Source: Bacteroidota bacterium (GTDB lineage Bacteria; Bacteroidota; Bacteroidia; Chitinophagales; Chitinophagaceae). Taken from it: a stretch of DNA of 7,311 bases. Below, piece by piece: positions 4,957 to 7,311 of this stretch. Both the position numbers and the translations under genes were made by a program. The DNA is taken from NCBI GenBank assembly GCA_947447835.1, contig CANFLP010000088.1:1-7311 (forward strand), given 5' to 3'. Position 1 is the first letter of the stretch. Every line of letters starts with the position of its first letter. The notes under the pieces were generated by a model. The model worked only from the letters and a program-made list of their open reading frames with translations, was not told the DNA's origin and ran no database searches.

Positions 4957-7311
4957 CTAGCTGCAGCCCATAGACGTTCCACAGTTTAAGCATTTGTAAC
5001 AAGTACCGCTACGGATAGTGATATGTCCACAAGTGCTACAAGCTGGAGCATCGCTTTGCATGCTCTTTGCTGCTGCTGTAACGTTATCCATTGAACCGCC
5101 TTCGTTAACCGCTGCCACTACATTTACCTTCGCAGCTGGAACTGGCGTTGCTGCAGGCGCTGTTACGCGAATACTGCTTAATTCTGGTTTTCCTACTAAT
5201 GTGATATCACTAGGGTCACCTAAATTTTCAACGGTAGGTTTGTCTAATACATGTACTAAATCGGTTCTGCCTAAATATTCATAAGCTAAAGAACGGAAGA
5301 TAAAGTCCACGATAGATGTGGTTGTTTTAATATTTGGATGATCCACCATACCTGATGGTTCAAACTTAGTAAATACGAATTTATCAACGAACTCTTCTAA
5401 TGGCACACCATATTGTAAACCAACAGAAATAGAGATTGCAAAACAGTTCATCAAGCTACGTAATGTAGAACCTTCTTTTGCTAGGTCAATGAATAATTCA
5501 CCTAAGGTTCCGTCATTGTATTCACCTGTTCTTAAGAATAATACTTGGCCGCCAATTCTTGCTTTTTGTGTAAAGCCACGACGCTTAGCTGGTAAGGATT
5601 TGCGCTCAACAATGCGAGACAACTGACGTTTTAAAACAGTGTCAGTTGAAGTATTCATACGCTTTTGAACTTCCTCCAATAATTCGTCAACAGTTAAGTT
5701 GCTTAAGTCTACTAATTGAGACGCTGCATCTACTATTTCTCCCGCATCAGATGCATTCGCATCTTCTTCTGTTTTCTTTTTCTTATCAGACTTAGTACTT
5801 AATGGTTGACTTAATTTAGAACCATCACGGTATAAAGCGTTTGCTTTTAAACCTAATTCCCAACTCATTAAATAACAGTCAGCAATTTCTTCGACTGTAG
5901 CTTCGTTTGGAAGGTTTATTGTTTTTGAAATCGCACCAGATAAGAATGGTTGACAAGCAGCCATCATTCTAATGTGACCATGAGCATGAATATATCTAAC
6001 TCCTTTTTTACCGTTTTTGTTAGCACAATCAAATACTGGCAAATGCGCAGGATTTAATTCAGGAGCACCTTCTACAGTCATTGTTCCACACACGTAGTCG
6101 TTTGCTTCATCAATTTGATCTTCGGTAAATCCTAATGATTCTAATAAGTTAAATGACCAGTCTGCAAATACTTCTTCTTTAAATCCTAATCTTGTTAAAC
6201 AAGCATCACCTAATGTGAAACGGTTAAAGATGAATCCAATTTCGAATGCAGATTTTGCTGCGTTATTTAATTTTGTAACTTCTTCTTGTGTAAATCCTTT
6301 AGCTAATAAAGATGCATCATTAATATGTGGAGCACCTGCAAAACTTGCATGTCCTACAGCAAAGTTAACTATCGCATCATTTTGAGCTTGCGTATAACCT
6401 AAGTTCTTTAAAGCTTGAGGTACCGATTGGTTGATAATTTTGAAGTAACCACCACCAGATAATTTTTTAAATTTCACCAAAGCGAAATCTGGTTCCACAC
6501 CTGTTGTATCGCAATCCATAACTAAACCAATTGTTCCTGTTGGAGCAATTACAGTTGTTTGTGCGTTGCGGTAACCATATTTTTCTCCTAATTGAACTGC
6601 ATCATCCCAAGCTTTGGTTGCAGCTTTTAATAAATAATCAGGAGTGTATTGTGCTTTAATTCCTTGTGGTTTAATTTCTATTCCTACATATGCATCAGCG
6701 TCGTATGCTGCTGCACGGTGGTTACGCATTACTCGTAACATGTCTTCTTTATTATCTTGGTACTTATCAAAAGTGCCCAAGAAAGAAGCCATCTCTGCAG
6801 ATGTTTTGTATGCAATACCCGTCATGATGGCGCTAATTGCACCAGCAATACCACGTGCTTCCTCGCTATCATAAGGAATACCGCTTACCATTAACATTGA
6901 ACCTAAGTTAGCAAAACCTAAACCTAATGTTCGGTAGTCATATGATAATTGAGCTACTTCTTTAGATGGGAACTGCGCCATTAACACAGAAACTTCTAAT
7001 ACTGTAGTCCATAAACGAGATGTATATTCAAAACCTTCAACATCAAATGAGTTATCTGATTCGTCAAAGAATTTTCTTAAGTTGATAGATGCTAAGTTAC
7101 ATGCAGTGTTGTCTAAGAACATGTATTCAGAACATGGGTTAGATGCATTAATGCGACCACCCTTAGGACATGTATGCCACTCGTTAATTGTAGTGTCATA
7201 TTGAGTACCAGGATCGGCACAACGCCATGCAGCGTTTGCGATTTGCTCCCATACTTCTTTTGCTGGAATAGATTTCATTACACGACCATCGGTACGAGCT
7301 TTTAATTCCCA
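4957..7311 (-). CDS. nrdJ: Adenosylcobalamin-dependent (class II) ribonucleotide reductase, 5' end cut by the window edge
   Basis: The frame is open to the right edge (visible 784 residues; WELKARTDGRV precedes the first visible Met at 7278), so the true start lies outside. The enzyme reduces ribonucleotides to deoxyribonucleotides using a thiyl radical generated from vitamin B12 coenzyme, without oxygen. Counting from the edge: the N58-P-C60-S-E62 triad carries the radical cysteine; C71 (TACNL) lies 11 residues further on, the same spacing as C322/C333 of the Thermotoga enzyme; the APTGTIG loop is at 256-262; GHIRMMAACQPFLSGAISKT at about 444-463 is typical of NrdJ. A Lys/Asp-rich linker (about 507-521) leads to a TSCPD domain (about 585-690), then an Ala/Pro-rich linker and a C-terminal Cys tail (C758, C761, C771, C774, C777, C783) thought to relay electrons or bind zinc. 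The first active-site cysteine and any ATP-cone are beyond the edge, as is any cobalamin riboswitch or NrdR site. Confidence 0.96.
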   Translation of the reverse strand, partial: WELKARTDGRVMKSIPAKEVWEQIANAAWRCADPGTQYDTTINEWHTCPKGGRINASNPCSEYMFLDNTACNLASINLRKFFDESDNSFDVEGFEYTSRLWTTVLEVSVLMAQFPSKEVAQLSYDYRTLGLGFANLGSMLMVSGIPYDSEEARGIAGAISAIMTGIAYKTSAEMASFLGTFDKYQDNKEDMLRVMRNHRAAAYDADAYVGIEIKPQGIKAQYTPDYLLKAATKAWDDAVQLGEKYGYRNAQTTVIAPTGTIGLVMDCDTTGVEPDFALVKFKKLSGGGYFKIINQSVPQALKNLGYTQAQNDAIVNFAVGHASFAGAPHINDASLLAKGFTQEEVTKLNNAAKSAFEIGFIFNRFTLGDACLTRLGFKEEVFADWSFNLLESLGFTEDQIDEANDYVCGTMTVEGAPELNPAHLPVFDCANKNGKKGVRYIHAHGHIRMMAACQPFLSGAISKTINLPNEATVEEIADCYLMSWELGLKANALYRDGSKLSQPLSTKSDKKKKTEEDANASDAGEIVDAASQLVDLSNLTVDELLEEVQKRMNTSTDTVLKRQLSRIVERKSLPAKRRGFTQKARIGGQVLFLRTGEYNDGTLGELFIDLAKEGSTLRSLMNCFAISISVGLQYGVPLEEFVDKFVFTKFEPSGMVDHPNIKTTTSIVDFIFRSLAYEYLGRTDLVHVLDKPTVENLGDPSDITLVGKPELSSIRVTAPAATPVPAAKVNVVAAVNEGGSMDNVTAAAKSMQSDAPACSTCGHITIRSGTCYKCLNCGTSMGCS

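Noticed and set aside
2369..7311. Idea that nrdJ and the dehydrogenase pair form one functional operon
   Set aside because: A strong hairpin with an unbroken T-tract separates them at 4901-4936, and the enzymes act in unrelated pathways and compartments.

Overview
The window looks like an ordinary chromosomal segment of a Bacteroidota (Bacteroidetes) bacterium, plausibly from the Chitinophagales/Sphingobacteriales side. This rests on AT-rich sequence, absence of Shine-Dalgarno sites before the starts, a TAnnTTTG-type -7 promoter element before metG, and protein types and wording typical of that phylum: MetRS with KMSTS and a fused C-terminal tRNA-binding domain, long B12-dependent NrdJ with a C-terminal Cys-rich tail, and a GMC flavoprotein paired with a gluconate-2-dehydrogenase subunit-3 protein. 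The phylum call is an inference from family knowledge; no 16S or other taxonomic marker is present.

Layout. Positions 1-70 (minus) hold the first 23 codons of an LD-carboxypeptidase-like (peptidase family S66) gene that runs off the left edge. It diverges from metG (98-2245, plus) across only 27 bp, so the two promoters must overlap each other and the neighbouring coding ends. After metG comes a 123-bp convergent gap with a bidirectional hairpin terminator (2290-2317). On the minus strand, read right to left, nrdJ enters from the right edge (7311-4957) and is closed by a strong hairpin plus T-tract terminator (4936-4901). It is followed by a two-gene unit: a GMC-family flavin dehydrogenase (4814-3072) and, 61 bp later, a Tat-signal subunit-3 protein (3010-2369), ending at the shared terminator. 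No gene-free stretch exceeds about 145 bp.

How the genes work together. metG (protein synthesis), nrdJ (dNTP synthesis) and the S66 peptidase (murein recycling or related amide hydrolysis) are independent housekeeping genes. The GMC/subunit-3 pair very probably forms one periplasmic sugar- or polyol-oxidising dehydrogenase: the signal-less flavoprotein would be folded with FAD in the cytoplasm and carried out with the Tat-signal partner. The most interesting local details are a ferredoxin-like CX2CX2CX3C motif inside the GMC subunit, a possible histidyl-FAD site in the same protein, and the very compact divergent, possibly leaderless promoter pair at the left end. I saw no mobile element, CRISPR array, RNA gene or novel multi-gene system.
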